The notes beneath the pieces were generated by a model. It saw only the letters and a program-made list of their open reading frames with translations, had not been told where the DNA came from and searched no databases. 64,000 bases of DNA. It comes from Ramlibacter tataouinensis. Its GTDB lineage: Bacteria; Pseudomonadota; Gammaproteobacteria; Burkholderiales; Burkholderiaceae_C. Position 1 is the stretch's first letter. Each line of letters starts with the position of its first letter. The position numbers and the translations under genes were made by a program. Below are positions 33,632-41,977 of the stretch, in pieces. The DNA lies in the NCBI RefSeq assembly GCF_001580455.1, contig NZ_CP010951.1, forward strand, positions 2,629,001 through 2,693,000. Reading direction: 5' to 3'.

Positions 33632-34846
33632 TCATCGCGCTTCGAACGAATGCTGGCGCGCCAGCTGCGGGAAAACCTTGTACCAGAGCGCGACGATGCA
33701 CAGCGTGCCGGCACCTCCCAGCACGACCGACGCGACCGGCCCCATGAGGGCGGCGGTGGCGCCAGATTCGAACTCTCCCAGCTGGTTGCTGGCACCGATG
33801 AACATCGAGCTGACCGCGCCGACCCGGCCGCGCATGTCATCGGGTGTCAGTGTCTGCACCAGGGTTTGGCGCACCACCACGCTGACCATGTCGGCGGCGC
33901 CGGAGATGGCCAGGACGGCCAGGGACAGCACGAAGCTGCGCGACACGCCGAACAGGAGCATGCAGCACCCGTACACGGCGACCGCACCGAGCAGCCGGGA
34001 GCCCACGCGGCTCTGGATCGGCCAGCGCGACAGCAGCACGGACATCACCAGCGCGCCGGCGGCGGGCGCCGAACGCAGCGCGCCCAGGCCGGCCGCGCCG
34101 ACCCCCAGCAGGTCCTTGGCGTAGATGGGCAGCAAGGCCGTCGCGCCGCCGAGCAGCACGGCGAGCAGGTCGAGCGAGATCGCGCCGAGCAGGACGCGGT
34201 TCGCGCGCACGAAACGCACGCCGGCGAGCATCGATTCCCAGGTCGGTGCCCGCGACCCCAGCGGGGTGAAGACATGGTCGATGCGAAGCGCGAGCCCCAG
34301 CGACAGTCCCAGGCAGCCCAGCGCGATCCCGTACACGTACGCCCCGCCGAGCACGAACAAGGCGCCGGCGATCGCAGGGCCCGCGATCACCGCCGCCTGG
34401 AACACCGAAGCACTCAAGGCCATCGCGCGCGCCAGCAGGTGCACGGGGACGATGCTGCCGACCAGCGAGCCCTGGGCCGGGCGCTGGAAAGTCGTGGCCG
34501 TGCCCAAGGCGATCGACATGCCGATCAGGAGCTCGCGGGAGAGGCTGTGGGAGAGGGTGGCGCCCAGGAGGACGAGCGTGCATACGGCCTGCAAGGCGAC
34601 TGCGCACGCCACGATGCGCGCGCGGTTGAACCGGTCGGCCGCATGGCCGGCGAGAAGGGTCAGGCCCAGCACCGGCGCGAACTGGAACAGCCCGATGAGG
34701 CCGAGATCCCAGGCGCTGCCCGTGAGCTCGTACATCTGCCATCCAACGGCCATCATCACCATCTGACTGGCCGCGCCGCCAAAGAGCCGGGAGATCAGTA
34801 GACGGCGGAAGTTCGGGTAGTTCGCCAGTTCGCCAGTGTTCAGCAC
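33632..34846 (-). CDS. MFS transporter (EntS-like)
   Basis: A 404-residue protein with about 12 hydrophobic segments. Typical MFS loop motifs are LLAGHAADRFNRARIV (loop 2-3) and a second-half DDMRGRVGAVSSMF. The best similarity I recall is to the enterobactin exporter-like DHA1/EntS branch, so efflux of a small molecule is likely; the substrate is unknown. I use a GTG at 34846 (VLNTGELANYPNFRRLL). A GTG at 34876 would add ten residues, and neither has a strong ribosome binding site. It is divergent from a GNAT gene, with an FNR-type site between them. Confidence 0.8.
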   Translation of the reverse strand: MLNTGELANYPNFRRLLISRLFGGAASQMVMMAVGWQMYELTGSAWDLGLIGLFQFAPVLGLTLLAGHAADRFNRARIVACAVALQAVCTLVLLGATLSHSLSRELLIGMSIALGTATTFQRPAQGSLVGSIVPVHLLARAMALSASVFQAAVIAGPAIAGALFVLGGAYVYGIALGCLGLSLGLALRIDHVFTPLGSRAPTWESMLAGVRFVRANRVLLGAISLDLLAVLLGGATALLPIYAKDLLGVGAAGLGALRSAPAAGALVMSVLLSRWPIQSRVGSRLLGAVAVYGCCMLLFGVSRSFVLSLAVLAISGAADMVSVVVRQTLVQTLTPDDMRGRVGAVSSMFIGASNQLGEFESGATAALMGPVASVVLGGAGTLCIVALWYKVFPQLARQHSFEAR

Positions 34847-34923
34847 GCGGCGATTGTAGGTAGCCGGCCCCCGCACCTGATCGGGCGGGGCTGGGGTGCC
34901 TCACTGCACCGTGATCGCCCGGG

Positions 34924-34937
34924 CTGATATAAATCAA
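34924..34937. promoter_or_regulatory. Candidate FNR/Anr-type binding site
   Basis: CTGATATAAATCAA matches the consensus TTGAT-N4-ATCAA in nine of ten positions. It lies 78 bases upstream of the MFS start (34846) and 91 bases upstream of the GNAT start (35028), in a divergent intergenic region. An oxygen-responsive regulator of the CRP/FNR family would be the expected binder; which gene it controls cannot be told. Confidence 0.45.
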
Positions 34938-35027
34938 CGGCTTAGGCCCTTCAGGAGTGCCCGTGCGACGATGCGGTATGCGCCGTGTTGAGGAGCCGAA
35001 ATCGCAAGGACTCGGACCTGGGATCAC

Positions 35028-35720
35028 ATGACAACATCCTCGCTCGCATTCCGACCCGTCGGCATTGACGATGGCGAGGAACTCGCGGCCCTGCGAGTGG
35101 AGGCCATGCGTGAAAGTCTTGAGCGCGTAGGCCGCTTTGATCCAGACCGGGCGCGCCTGCGCTTCCTCGATTCGTTCTCGCCCGAACACACGCGAGAGAT
35201 CGCGGCCGATGGCGAGCGGGTCGGCTTCTTCGTCCTGAAGTCTAGCGACGGCGGGCTGGTGCTCGACCATTTGTACATCCGGCCGTCCCACCAGGGTCTC
35301 GGCATCGGAGCCCTCGTGCTGCGCACCGTGTTTGCAGAGGCGGACGCGGCAGGCCTGGAAGTTCGGGTCGGCGCGCTGAAGGAAAGCGCGTCGAACCGGT
35401 TCTATGTCCGTCACGGGTTTGCCAGGGAGAGGCAGGCCGAGTTTGACAACTACTATGTCCGCAGGCCAGGCCAGGCCAGGGCTCGGGCTTCGAGGCGACA
35501 GTTGACTCGACAAGGGAGACCCCATGCGATTCTTGCCGATTGCTTTCTGCGCACTCGCTGCTTTGACCGCGCTTCCAGCCGTCGGGCAGCCGGTCGAGAA
35601 GATGGCCTGGCTCGCGGGTTGTTGGCAGGGCCACTTTGGCGAGCCAGGCACTGTAGAGCAGTGGCTGGCGCCTGCGGGAGGAACCATGCTCGGCATGAGC
35701 CGCACCATCAAGCAGGGTAA
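35028..35720 (+). CDS. GNAT family N-acetyltransferase with C-terminal run-on
   Basis: A reading frame of 230 codons. Residues 1-145 make a complete GNAT domain: FRPVGIDDGEELAALRVEAM, FVLKSSDGGLVLDHLYIRP, the acetyl-CoA loop SHQGLGIGALVLRTVF, and ASNRFYVRHGFARERQAE. Relatives usually end just after NYYVRRP. Here the frame continues 80 more codons (Arg/Ala-rich, not protein-like), overlapping the next gene by 197 bases. A stop was probably lost through a frameshift near 35470-35520, or the tail is a translated extension. The function is acetylation of an unknown small molecule or protein. Confidence 0.7.
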   Translation: MTTSSLAFRPVGIDDGEELAALRVEAMRESLERVGRFDPDRARLRFLDSFSPEHTREIAADGERVGFFVLKSSDGGLVLDHLYIRPSHQGLGIGALVLRTVFAEADAAGLEVRVGALKESASNRFYVRHGFARERQAEFDNYYVRRPGQARARASRRQLTRQGRPHAILADCFLRTRCFDRASSRRAAGREDGLARGLLAGPLWRARHCRAVAGACGRNHARHEPHHQAG

Positions 35721-36018
35721 GACGGCTGAGTACGAGTTCATGCACATCAGGCAACTCCCCGAGGGCGTCCTGGCCTTCGTGCCGCAACCCAACGGCCGCC
35801 CGCCAACGGTTTTTCGCCTGCTTCGACTCGGCGAGTCGGACGCCCTGTTCGAGAACCCGGAACACGACTTCCCGCAACGCATCCACTACGCTCGCCCGGC
35901 GGAGTCTCGCCTCGTGGCCAGCATCGAGGGCATGCGCAATGGCACCATGCGGCGGGTCGAGTTCGCGTTCTCCCGGGTCAGCTGCGACGCGCAAGCTGCG
36001 GGTCCAGGCAACAAGTGA
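35524..36018 (+). CDS. DUF6265 family protein, secreted
   Basis: A 164-residue protein. An N-terminal signal peptide (MRFLPIAFCALAALTALPAV, cleaving near GQP) is followed by MAWLAGCWQGHF, a block I associate with DUF6265, then WLAPAGGTMLGMSRT and LFENPEHDFPQRIHY. Members are small periplasmic lipocalin-like proteins of unknown role. Gene start ATG 35524 follows a GGGAGACC. The stop overlaps the next start (GTG 36015) by four bases. Confidence 0.78.
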   Translation: MRFLPIAFCALAALTALPAVGQPVEKMAWLAGCWQGHFGEPGTVEQWLAPAGGTMLGMSRTIKQGKTAEYEFMHIRQLPEGVLAFVPQPNGRPPTVFRLLRLGESDALFENPEHDFPQRIHYARPAESRLVASIEGMRNGTMRRVEFAFSRVSCDAQAAGPGNK

Positions 36019-36665
36019 CGGGGAGGTCGCCTGAGGGAGTGGATGCGAACCACGACCAGGTCCGCTTGCTGGTGCTCGTCGAAGGCGAGAGCGACGCCGG
36101 CGCGGTTCGCGCGCTGGGCGGGCTCCTCGCCTGCGATCTCGACGCGCATCGCATCCGGATCTGCCCGGCGGGTGGCGTCACCAACTTCTCCCAGCTGCTG
36201 CGGGAGTTCGTGCGCGCGCACCCCGGCGCCGAGTTCTGCGGCATGTACGACGTGGCCGACGAGAGGCACGTGCGCCGTGCGCTCGCGCATGCGGGCCTCC
36301 CGGCCGCGGCCCACGACTCCCTGGAGTCGTTCGGCTTCTTCGCCTGTGTCGCTGATCTCGAGGACGAGCTGATACGCGCGCTGGGCGCCGGCGCCGTCGA
36401 GCGCGTGCTCGAGGCCCAGGGTGAGCTCGTCTCGTTCCGGCGTTTCCAGGCCATGCCCCAGCACCGCGGCACGCCGGTGCACCAACAGCTGCACCGCTTC
36501 CTTGGGACGCGAGCGACACGGAAGATTCGCTGCGCGCGGCTGCTGGTGGAGGCCCTCGGCCTCGACCGATTGCCGCGCCCGCTGACGCAAGTGGCGGCCC
36601 GGCTGCTGGAGGCAACCCGATCGCCGGGCCGCCGTGACCTCAGTTCCCAGCCGGAACCGCGATAG
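36015..36665 (+). CDS. TOPRIM-like domain protein
   Basis: A 216-residue protein with a TOPRIM-type core. The glutamate motif is LLVLVEGESDAGAVRAL (Glu23, Gly24, Asp27), and the second acidic motif is YDVADERHVRRAL (Asp79, Asp82), as in OLD-type nucleases and related phosphotransfer enzymes. No ATPase domain accompanies it, so it is a stand-alone TOPRIM protein. GTG 36015 overlaps the previous stop, suggesting coupling to DUF6265. Function unknown; nuclease or nucleotidyl transfer is only an inference. Confidence 0.65.
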   Translation: MTGRSPEGVDANHDQVRLLVLVEGESDAGAVRALGGLLACDLDAHRIRICPAGGVTNFSQLLREFVRAHPGAEFCGMYDVADERHVRRALAHAGLPAAAHDSLESFGFFACVADLEDELIRALGAGAVERVLEAQGELVSFRRFQAMPQHRGTPVHQQLHRFLGTRATRKIRCARLLVEALGLDRLPRPLTQVAARLLEATRSPGRRDLSSQPEPR

Positions 36666-36675
36666 GATCGGACGC

Positions 36676-37131
36676 ATGGAACCGATGGAGAAACGGTCAG
36701 ACTCGCGTGACAAGCGGATCGCCGCGCCGGCCGCTGCCGTCTACGCCGCGATGAGCGATCCGCGCCGCATCGCCAGATGGTGGGGGCCGGACGGTTTCAC
36801 CAACACCATCCACAAGTTCGAGTTCCGGCCCGGTGGACAGTGGCTGCTCACCATGCACGGCCCGGAAGGCAAGGACTACCCCAACGAAAGCCGGTTCACG
36901 CGCCTCATGCCGGACCGCATTTTCGAGATCGAGCACTTCTCCGGCCACCATTTCCTGTTGACCATCGAGCTGGAAGAAGCCGGCTCCGAGACTAGGGTGC
37001 ACTGGCGTCAAACCTTCGACACGGTGGAGCACTACGAGCGGATCGCCAGCTTCGTGGCCTCGGCCAACGCGCAGAACCTGGAACGCCTGGCACAAGAGGT
37101 TCGGTCCGGCAGCGCGGCCGCCACCGGTTAG
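36676..37131 (+). CDS. SRPBCC (AHSA1-like) domain protein
   Basis: A 151-residue protein with the START-like/AHSA1 pattern: DKRIAAPAAAVYAAMSDPRRIARWWGPDGF, KFEFRPGGQWLLTMHGPEG, and the C-terminal long helix EHYERIASFVASANAQNLERLAQ. This fold binds hydrophobic ligands; many such genes sit beside ArsR regulators, absent here. ATG 36676 chosen. It is convergent with folB. Confidence 0.82.
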   Translation: MEPMEKRSDSRDKRIAAPAAAVYAAMSDPRRIARWWGPDGFTNTIHKFEFRPGGQWLLTMHGPEGKDYPNESRFTRLMPDRIFEIEHFSGHHFLLTIELEEAGSETRVHWRQTFDTVEHYERIASFVASANAQNLERLAQEVRSGSAAATG

Positions 37132-37172
37132 CGCCGGCTCGCGCGCCGACTTGGCAGCCGCCTGCCGCAAGC

Positions 37173-37541
37173 TCACCAAAGTCCCGTTTCCACCCGGATC
37201 GCGACCTCGCAGTCCTCGAAGATCTCCAGCTTGGTGATGCGCACGCGCGCGCCGACCACGCCGGGCAGCTGCATCAGCCGGTGGGCCAGCTTGCCGATCA
37301 GCGATTCGAGCAGGTTGACGTGTTCGGCGGTGCACTCCTCGATGATGATGCGGCGCACCTTGCGGTAGTCGAGCACGTGGTAGATGTCATCGTCGCGCGG
37401 CATCAGCGGCTGCGGGCCGAGGTTCAGTTCGGCATCGACCCGGATCGGCTGCGGCGCGCTGCGCTCGTGGTCCAGGATGCCGAGGTTGGCCTCGAAGCGC
37501 AGGCCGGTAAGGGTGAGGGTCTGGGTGGCGGCGTCGGACAT
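37173..37541 (-). CDS. folB: Dihydroneopterin aldolase
   Basis: A 122-residue enzyme of folate biosynthesis that converts dihydroneopterin to 6-hydroxymethyl-dihydropterin. Conserved parts are LTGLRFEANLGILDHERSAPQ, the catalytic-region HVLDYRKVRRIIIEEC, HVNLLESLIGKLAHRLM and KLEIFEDCEVAI. Start ATG 37541; a GTG at 37553 would add four codons. It lies 13 bases after the SDR gene on the same strand, consistent with a pterin-related pair. Confidence 0.9.
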   Translation of the reverse strand: MSDAATQTLTLTGLRFEANLGILDHERSAPQPIRVDAELNLGPQPLMPRDDDIYHVLDYRKVRRIIIEECTAEHVNLLESLIGKLAHRLMQLPGVVGARVRITKLEIFEDCEVAIRVETGLW

Positions 37542-37554
37542 GGCGTGGATCACC

Positions 37555-38325
37555 CTACATCAGCGAGAAATCGCGATCGAACTTCATCAGGTGCTGGCCG
37601 CCGTCTACCAGCAGCGTGGTGCCGGTGATCGAGGCGTTCTCCAGCGCGAAGCGCACGGCCGCGGCCACGTCCGCGGGCGTCGAGGAGCGCCCGAGCGGCG
37701 AGAGCCGGTGCAGCCGGTCGAACTTTTCCTGCGACAGCATGTGGCTGGTGAGCGTGAGGCCGGGCGCCACGCCCACCACGCGCAGCTGCGGTGCCAGCGC
37801 GAGCGCCAGCATGGTGGTGGCGGCTTCGAGCGCGGCCTTGGACAGCGTGTAGCTGAGGAAATCGGGGTTCTGGTTCCAGAGCTTCTGGTCCAGCAGGTTG
37901 ACGACGGCGCCCGCCGTGCCGCGTGCCTTCAGGTGATCGTGCAGTGCCTGCGCCAGCAGGATGGGCGCGGCCGTGTTCGTGCGCATGTGCGCCGCCAGGG
38001 CGTCGTACGAGAAGCTGGCGGCGGTGTCGTGTTGGAACAGGGACGCGCTGTTGACCACTGCATCCACCGCGCCGAAGTGCCGCAGCACGCGCGGCCACAG
38101 TTCGCGCACCTGCGCTTCATCGGCCAGGTCGGCCTGGAAGGATTCGAATGCGAGTTGCGGCGCCAGCGCGCGGCAGTCCTGCACGGTCTGCGCGGCTTCC
38201 CCGGCCGACTCGCGGTAGTGCACGGCCACCTGCCAGCCCGCGCCGGCCAGGGCCAGCGCGATCTCCCGGCCCAGCCGCTTGGCCGAGCCGGTGACCAGCA
38301 CCGTGCGGAGGGGAGTTGCGCTCAT
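37555..38325 (-). CDS. SDR family oxidoreductase (pteridine-reductase-like)
   Basis: A 256-residue short-chain dehydrogenase. The NADP-binding motif is TGSAKRLGREIALAL, the NAG-type motif is NSASLFQHD, the catalytic YxxxK is YTLSKAALEAATTML, and the tail reads ITGTTLLVDGGQHL. The TGSAKRLG form with neighbouring folB suggests a pteridine reductase-like enzyme acting on dihydropterins; that assignment is context inference. ATG 38325; divergent from the MidA-like gene with 17 bases between starts. Confidence 0.8.
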   Translation of the reverse strand: MSATPLRTVLVTGSAKRLGREIALALAGAGWQVAVHYRESAGEAAQTVQDCRALAPQLAFESFQADLADEAQVRELWPRVLRHFGAVDAVVNSASLFQHDTAASFSYDALAAHMRTNTAAPILLAQALHDHLKARGTAGAVVNLLDQKLWNQNPDFLSYTLSKAALEAATTMLALALAPQLRVVGVAPGLTLTSHMLSQEKFDRLHRLSPLGRSSTPADVAAAVRFALENASITGTTLLVDGGQHLMKFDRDFSLM

Positions 38326-38342
38326 TGGCGGACAATCGCGGG

Positions 38343-39434
38343 GTGACCGAAGCATCCAGTGTAACGAGGGCCCTGGCCGCCTTGCTGAAGCAGCAGATCG
38401 AGCGCGCCGGCGGCTGGCTGCCGTTCGACCGATTCATGGCGCTGGCGTTGTACGCGCCGGGCCTGGGCTACTACGCCAACACCTCGCGCAAGTTCGGCCA
38501 GCTGCCGGTGTCCGGCAGCGATTTCGTCACCGCCCCCGAGATGACGCCCCTGTTCGGGCGGGCGCTGGCCGTGCAGCTGCGCGAGGCGCTGCAAGCCACC
38601 GACACGCGCGAGGTCTGGGAGTTCGGCGCCGGTTCCGGCGCGCTGGCAGCGCAGCTGCTGGAGGCGCTGGGCGACGCCGTCGCCAGCTACACCATCGTCG
38701 ACGTGTCCGGCAGCCTGCGCGAGCGCCAGCAGCAGCGGCTGGCCCCGTTCGGGGGCAAGGTGCACTGGGTAAGCGAGCTGCCGGAGTCCTTCAGCGGCGT
38801 GGTGGTCGGCAACGAAGTGCTGGATGCCATGCCGGTCAAGCTGCTGGCGCGCTTTCGCGGCAGCTGGCACGAGCGCGGCGTGCACGTGGTCGGATCCGAG
38901 TTCGAATGGCAGGACCGGCCGACCGAGCTGCGGCCGCCGCTCGCGGTCTGGGGCACGCAGGACTACCTGACCGAGATCCATCCGCAGGCCGAGGCCTTCG
39001 TGCGCACGCTGGCGGACCGGCTGGCGCGCGGCGCCGCCTTCTTCATCGACTACGGGTTCGCCGAGCGCGAGTACTACCACGCGCAGCGGCACATGGGCAC
39101 GCTGATGTGCCACCGCGGGCACCTGGCCGACACCGACCCGCTGGTGAGCGTGGGCGAGAAAGACATCACGGCGCACGTGAATTTCACCGGCATCGCCGTC
39201 GCGGCGCAGGAGGCCGGGCTGGCGACGCTGGGCTACACGACGCAGGCGCGCTTTCTCGTCAATTGCGGCGTCGCCGGCCTGCTGGAGCAGGCGCCCCTGC
39301 CCGAACGCGCCGCCGGGCAACGGCTCATTGCCGAGCACGAGATGGGCGAGCTGTTCAAGGTGATCGGCCTGCACCGTGGCGACTTCTGGGACGCGGTGGG
39401 ATTCCGCGAAGGCGACCGGACCCATACGCTGTAG
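38343..39434 (+). CDS. SAM-dependent methyltransferase, MidA/NDUFAF7 family
   Basis: A 363-residue protein of the DUF185 family. Conserved parts: FDRFMALALYAPGLGYYANTS, FVTAPEMTPLFGRALA, the SAM motif WEFGAGSGALAAQLLEALG, GNEVLDAMPVKL and FFIDYGFAEREYYHAQR. In mitochondria NDUFAF7 methylates an arginine of complex I subunit NDUFS2; bacterial targets are not established. GTG 38343 gives VTEASSVTRALAAL. The upstream TTG at 38316 overlaps the SDR start and is less likely. Confidence 0.82.
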   Translation: MTEASSVTRALAALLKQQIERAGGWLPFDRFMALALYAPGLGYYANTSRKFGQLPVSGSDFVTAPEMTPLFGRALAVQLREALQATDTREVWEFGAGSGALAAQLLEALGDAVASYTIVDVSGSLRERQQQRLAPFGGKVHWVSELPESFSGVVVGNEVLDAMPVKLLARFRGSWHERGVHVVGSEFEWQDRPTELRPPLAVWGTQDYLTEIHPQAEAFVRTLADRLARGAAFFIDYGFAEREYYHAQRHMGTLMCHRGHLADTDPLVSVGEKDITAHVNFTGIAVAAQEAGLATLGYTTQARFLVNCGVAGLLEQAPLPERAAGQRLIAEHEMGELFKVIGLHRGDFWDAVGFREGDRTHTL

Positions 39435-39459
39435 GCCGCAGGCCCTAAACTGGTTCCTC

Positions 39460-39654
39460 ATGATTCGCTGGCTGATCGTCGTCTTCCTGGCTTTACTACT
39501 GATCAACGGCCTGAGTCCCTGGCTCAAGCGCCTGGGCCTGGGCAAGTTGCCGGGCGATTTCAGCTTCAAGCTGTTCGGCCGCGAGTGGTACATCCCCTTG
39601 GCCACCACGGTGTTGCTGAGCGTGATCGTGGGTTTGCTCTCCAAGTTCATCTGA
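39460..39654 (+). CDS. DUF2905 domain-containing small membrane protein
   Basis: A 64-residue protein with two transmembrane helices (WLIVVFLALLLINGL and TTVLLSVIVGLLSKFI) separated by the conserved loop LKRLGLGKLPGDFSF. That pattern is DUF2905. ATG 39460. Its stop is one base before the next start region, so it is probably co-transcribed with the ROK kinase. Function unknown. Confidence 0.85.
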   Translation: MIRWLIVVFLALLLINGLSPWLKRLGLGKLPGDFSFKLFGREWYIPLATTVLLSVIVGLLSKFI

Positions 39655-39655
39655 C

Positions 39656-40579
39656 ATGAAGGCCTGCATCGACATCGGCGGCACCAAGGTCGCGGTCAGC
39701 CTCAACAGCGGCGCCGGCCTGGAGCTGCTCGCGCGGCGCACCGAGCCGACCGCCAAGGAAGGCAACAACGATGCGCTGGCGCGCCAGGTCATCCGCATGC
39801 TGGACGCCGCCTGTGAGGAACTGAACCTGGCGCCGGCCTCGATCGAGCGCGCCGGCGTCTCCTCCTGCGGCCCCTTCGTGATGCAGGCCGGCCTGATCGA
39901 GGTCGCCGCACCCAACATCTGCGGCGGCATCGCCGGGCCGGCGCGCGGCCTGCCCAACGACTGGAAGACGGCGCTGCTGGAAGGGCCGCTGCGCCAGCGC
40001 TTCCGCGAACTGCGGGTGGAAAACGACTGCGTCGCCGCGCTGGAGGCCGAGCGCCGATGGGGCGCGCTGCAGGGTTTCGACCACTGCGCCTACGTCACCT
40101 GGAGCACCGGCATCGGCATCGGCCTGTGCGTCGACGGCCATGTGCTGCGCGGCAAGAACGGCAACGCCGGCCATGCCGGTCACATGTTCGTCTCGGACAA
40201 CGGCGACGCGCTCTGCGGCTGCGGCAACGTGGGCGACGTGGAGGCCTTGATCGGCGGCAACTCGTTCAGCCGGCGCTTCGGCGCCGACGCCGCCACGCTG
40301 CTGGCGCGCGCGCAGGCCGGCGAGCGCGCGGCCGAGGCCATCGTGGACGAGCTTTGCCGGATCATGGGCCGCCTGCTCTACAACCTGGTCACCACGCTGG
40401 ACCTGCAACGCATCAGCATCGGCGGCAGCGTGTTCTGGCACAACCGCGACTACCTGCTGCCGCGCATCCGGGCGCAGGTGGCAGGCAAGATGCCGGCGCT
40501 GACGGCCGGCTGCGAACTGGTCGGCGCCGGCCTCGAAGACCGTGTGGGGGACTACGCGGCGCTGGCGCTGCTGGTGTGA
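39656..40579 (+). CDS. ROK family sugar kinase
   Basis: A 307-residue sugar kinase. The phosphate-binding DIGGTKVAV is at residues 5-13, and the catalytic region is VENDCVAALEAE. The zinc motif HAGHMF...LCGCGNVGDVEAL keeps the His and the CxC pair, but the usual third cysteine (GCxE) is aspartate here (GDVE). The substrate could be glucose, fructose, N-acetylglucosamine or N-acetylmannosamine; no neighbour helps. The altered zinc motif may weaken or change metal binding. Its ATG at 39656 is one base after the DUF2905 stop. Confidence 0.83.
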   Translation: MKACIDIGGTKVAVSLNSGAGLELLARRTEPTAKEGNNDALARQVIRMLDAACEELNLAPASIERAGVSSCGPFVMQAGLIEVAAPNICGGIAGPARGLPNDWKTALLEGPLRQRFRELRVENDCVAALEAERRWGALQGFDHCAYVTWSTGIGIGLCVDGHVLRGKNGNAGHAGHMFVSDNGDALCGCGNVGDVEALIGGNSFSRRFGADAATLLARAQAGERAAEAIVDELCRIMGRLLYNLVTTLDLQRISIGGSVFWHNRDYLLPRIRAQVAGKMPALTAGCELVGAGLEDRVGDYAALALLV

Positions 40580-40605
40580 TCGAGGTGAGCTGAGTCAGGG
40601 CATTG

Positions 40606-40692
40606 CTCCTTCCCCCTCCGGGGGAAGGCTGGGATGGGGGCGCTCGGAGGTCGCTGCGCCCCCACCCCTGCCCTCCCCCGGAGGGGGAGGGA
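40606..40692. terminator. Long GC-rich inverted repeat, likely bidirectional terminator / extragenic palindrome
   Basis: Two arms (about 40606-40642 and 40658-40692) are near-complementary: CCCCCTCCGGGGGAAGG with GGGATGGGGGCG on the left, CGCCCCCACCCC with CCCTCCCCCGGAGGGGG on the right. Each arm also folds on itself. It lies between the convergent ends of the ROK kinase and cca, six bases from the latter. I recall similar sequences as dispersed extragenic elements in Comamonadaceae, so it may be a repeat family member. Confidence 0.6.
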
Positions 40693-40697
40693 GAAAG

Positions 40698-41918
40698 TCA
40701 GAGCGCTTGCGCCACCGCCTCGATCCGCGCCTGCTGGATCATCTCCCCCACCCCCGGCCCCTTGATGTTCTCGGCCTGCGCGCGCGCCGCGATCTCGTGC
40801 GTGGGCACCGACTGCGCGGCGGCCAGCGCCGCCAGCAGCCGGGCGCGCTGCGGATAGGGACTTTCTTCCAAGCCGAGGCGCCCGCGCGCGTCGCATTCGC
40901 AGGCCAGCAGCACCTGCTCGAAGCGCTGCGGCTTGCGGAAGGCGTCGCAGCGCTCCAGCAGGCGCACCAGGGCCGGCGCGCCGAACTCGCCGCTGCGGTG
41001 GATGTTGCCGTGCTCGCGCGCCACCACATCGGCCAGCTCGCGGCATTCGGTCGGCACCCGCAGCCGCTCGCACACGCCCTTGAGCAGCTGCGCGCTGCGC
41101 TCCTCGTGACGGATATGGCGCGGCAGGATCTCCGGCGGCGTGGTGCCCTTGCCCAGGTCGTGCGTGAGGCAGGCGAAGCGCACCGCCAGCGGCGCCTGCA
41201 GGCGCGCGCTCATGTCCAGCACCATCATCAGGTGCACGCCGGTGTCCACCTCCGGGTGGTAGTCGGCGCGCTGCGGCACGCCCCAGAGCCGGTCGACTTC
41301 CGGCAGCAGCCGGGCCAGCGCACCGCATTCGCGCAGCACCTCGAACATGCGCGAGGGCTTGCCCTCCATCAGGCCGCGCGCCAGTTCCTGCCACACGCGC
41401 TCGGCCACCAGCGCGTCGGCTTCGCCGGCCTCGACCATCTCGCGCATCAGGCGCAGGGTTTCCGGCGCCACGGCGAAATCGGCAAAGCGCGCGGCGAAGC
41501 GGGCCACGCGCAGGATGCGCACCGGGTCTTCTCGGAACGCGACGGTCACGTGCCGCAGCACGCGGTCCTTCAGGTCGGCGCGGCCATCGAAGGGGTCGAT
41601 GATGCGCCCGGCGCCGTCCTGCGCCATGGCATTGATCGTGAGGTCGCGGCGCGCAAGGTCCTGCTCCAGCGTGACACTGGGCTCGGCGTGGAACACGAAG
41701 CCGTGGTAGCCGGCGGCGGTCTTTCGCTCGGTGCGGGCGAGGGCGTGCTCCTCGCGCGTCTGCGGATGCAGGAAGACCGGAAAGTCCTTGCCGACCGGCA
41801 GGTAGCCCGCCGAGATCATCTGTTGCGGCGAAGCGCCGACCACCACCCAGTCCCGGTCGTTGACGGGCAGGCCGAGCAGCGCGTCGCGCACCGCGCCACC
41901 AACGATGTAGGTCTGCAT
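40698..41918 (-). CDS. cca: Multifunctional CCA tRNA nucleotidyltransferase
   Basis: A 406-residue enzyme that adds and repairs the CCA end of tRNAs. The catalytic head has VGGAVRDALLGLPVNDRDWVV with its Asp pair, then RRDLTINAMAQ and RILRVARFAAR. The longer C-terminal half contains an HD domain (LTHDLGKGTTP) as in the class II bacterial type with phosphohydrolase activity. Start ATG 41918 is typical. The 3' end abuts the palindrome above. It runs alone on its strand. Confidence 0.93.
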   Translation of the reverse strand: MQTYIVGGAVRDALLGLPVNDRDWVVVGASPQQMISAGYLPVGKDFPVFLHPQTREEHALARTERKTAAGYHGFVFHAEPSVTLEQDLARRDLTINAMAQDGAGRIIDPFDGRADLKDRVLRHVTVAFREDPVRILRVARFAARFADFAVAPETLRLMREMVEAGEADALVAERVWQELARGLMEGKPSRMFEVLRECGALARLLPEVDRLWGVPQRADYHPEVDTGVHLMMVLDMSARLQAPLAVRFACLTHDLGKGTTPPEILPRHIRHEERSAQLLKGVCERLRVPTECRELADVVAREHGNIHRSGEFGAPALVRLLERCDAFRKPQRFEQVLLACECDARGRLGLEESPYPQRARLLAALAAAQSVPTHEIAARAQAENIKGPGVGEMIQQARIEAVAQAL

Positions 41919-41977
41919 TCGCGCAGTCTAAGGCAACGCGTCGCCTGCGCGGCCCGGCGACAGGGGCCGCTTCGGCT

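Noticed and set aside
36015..36665. OLD-family ATP-dependent endonuclease
   Set aside because: Only the TOPRIM core is present; no ABC ATPase domain upstream or downstream.
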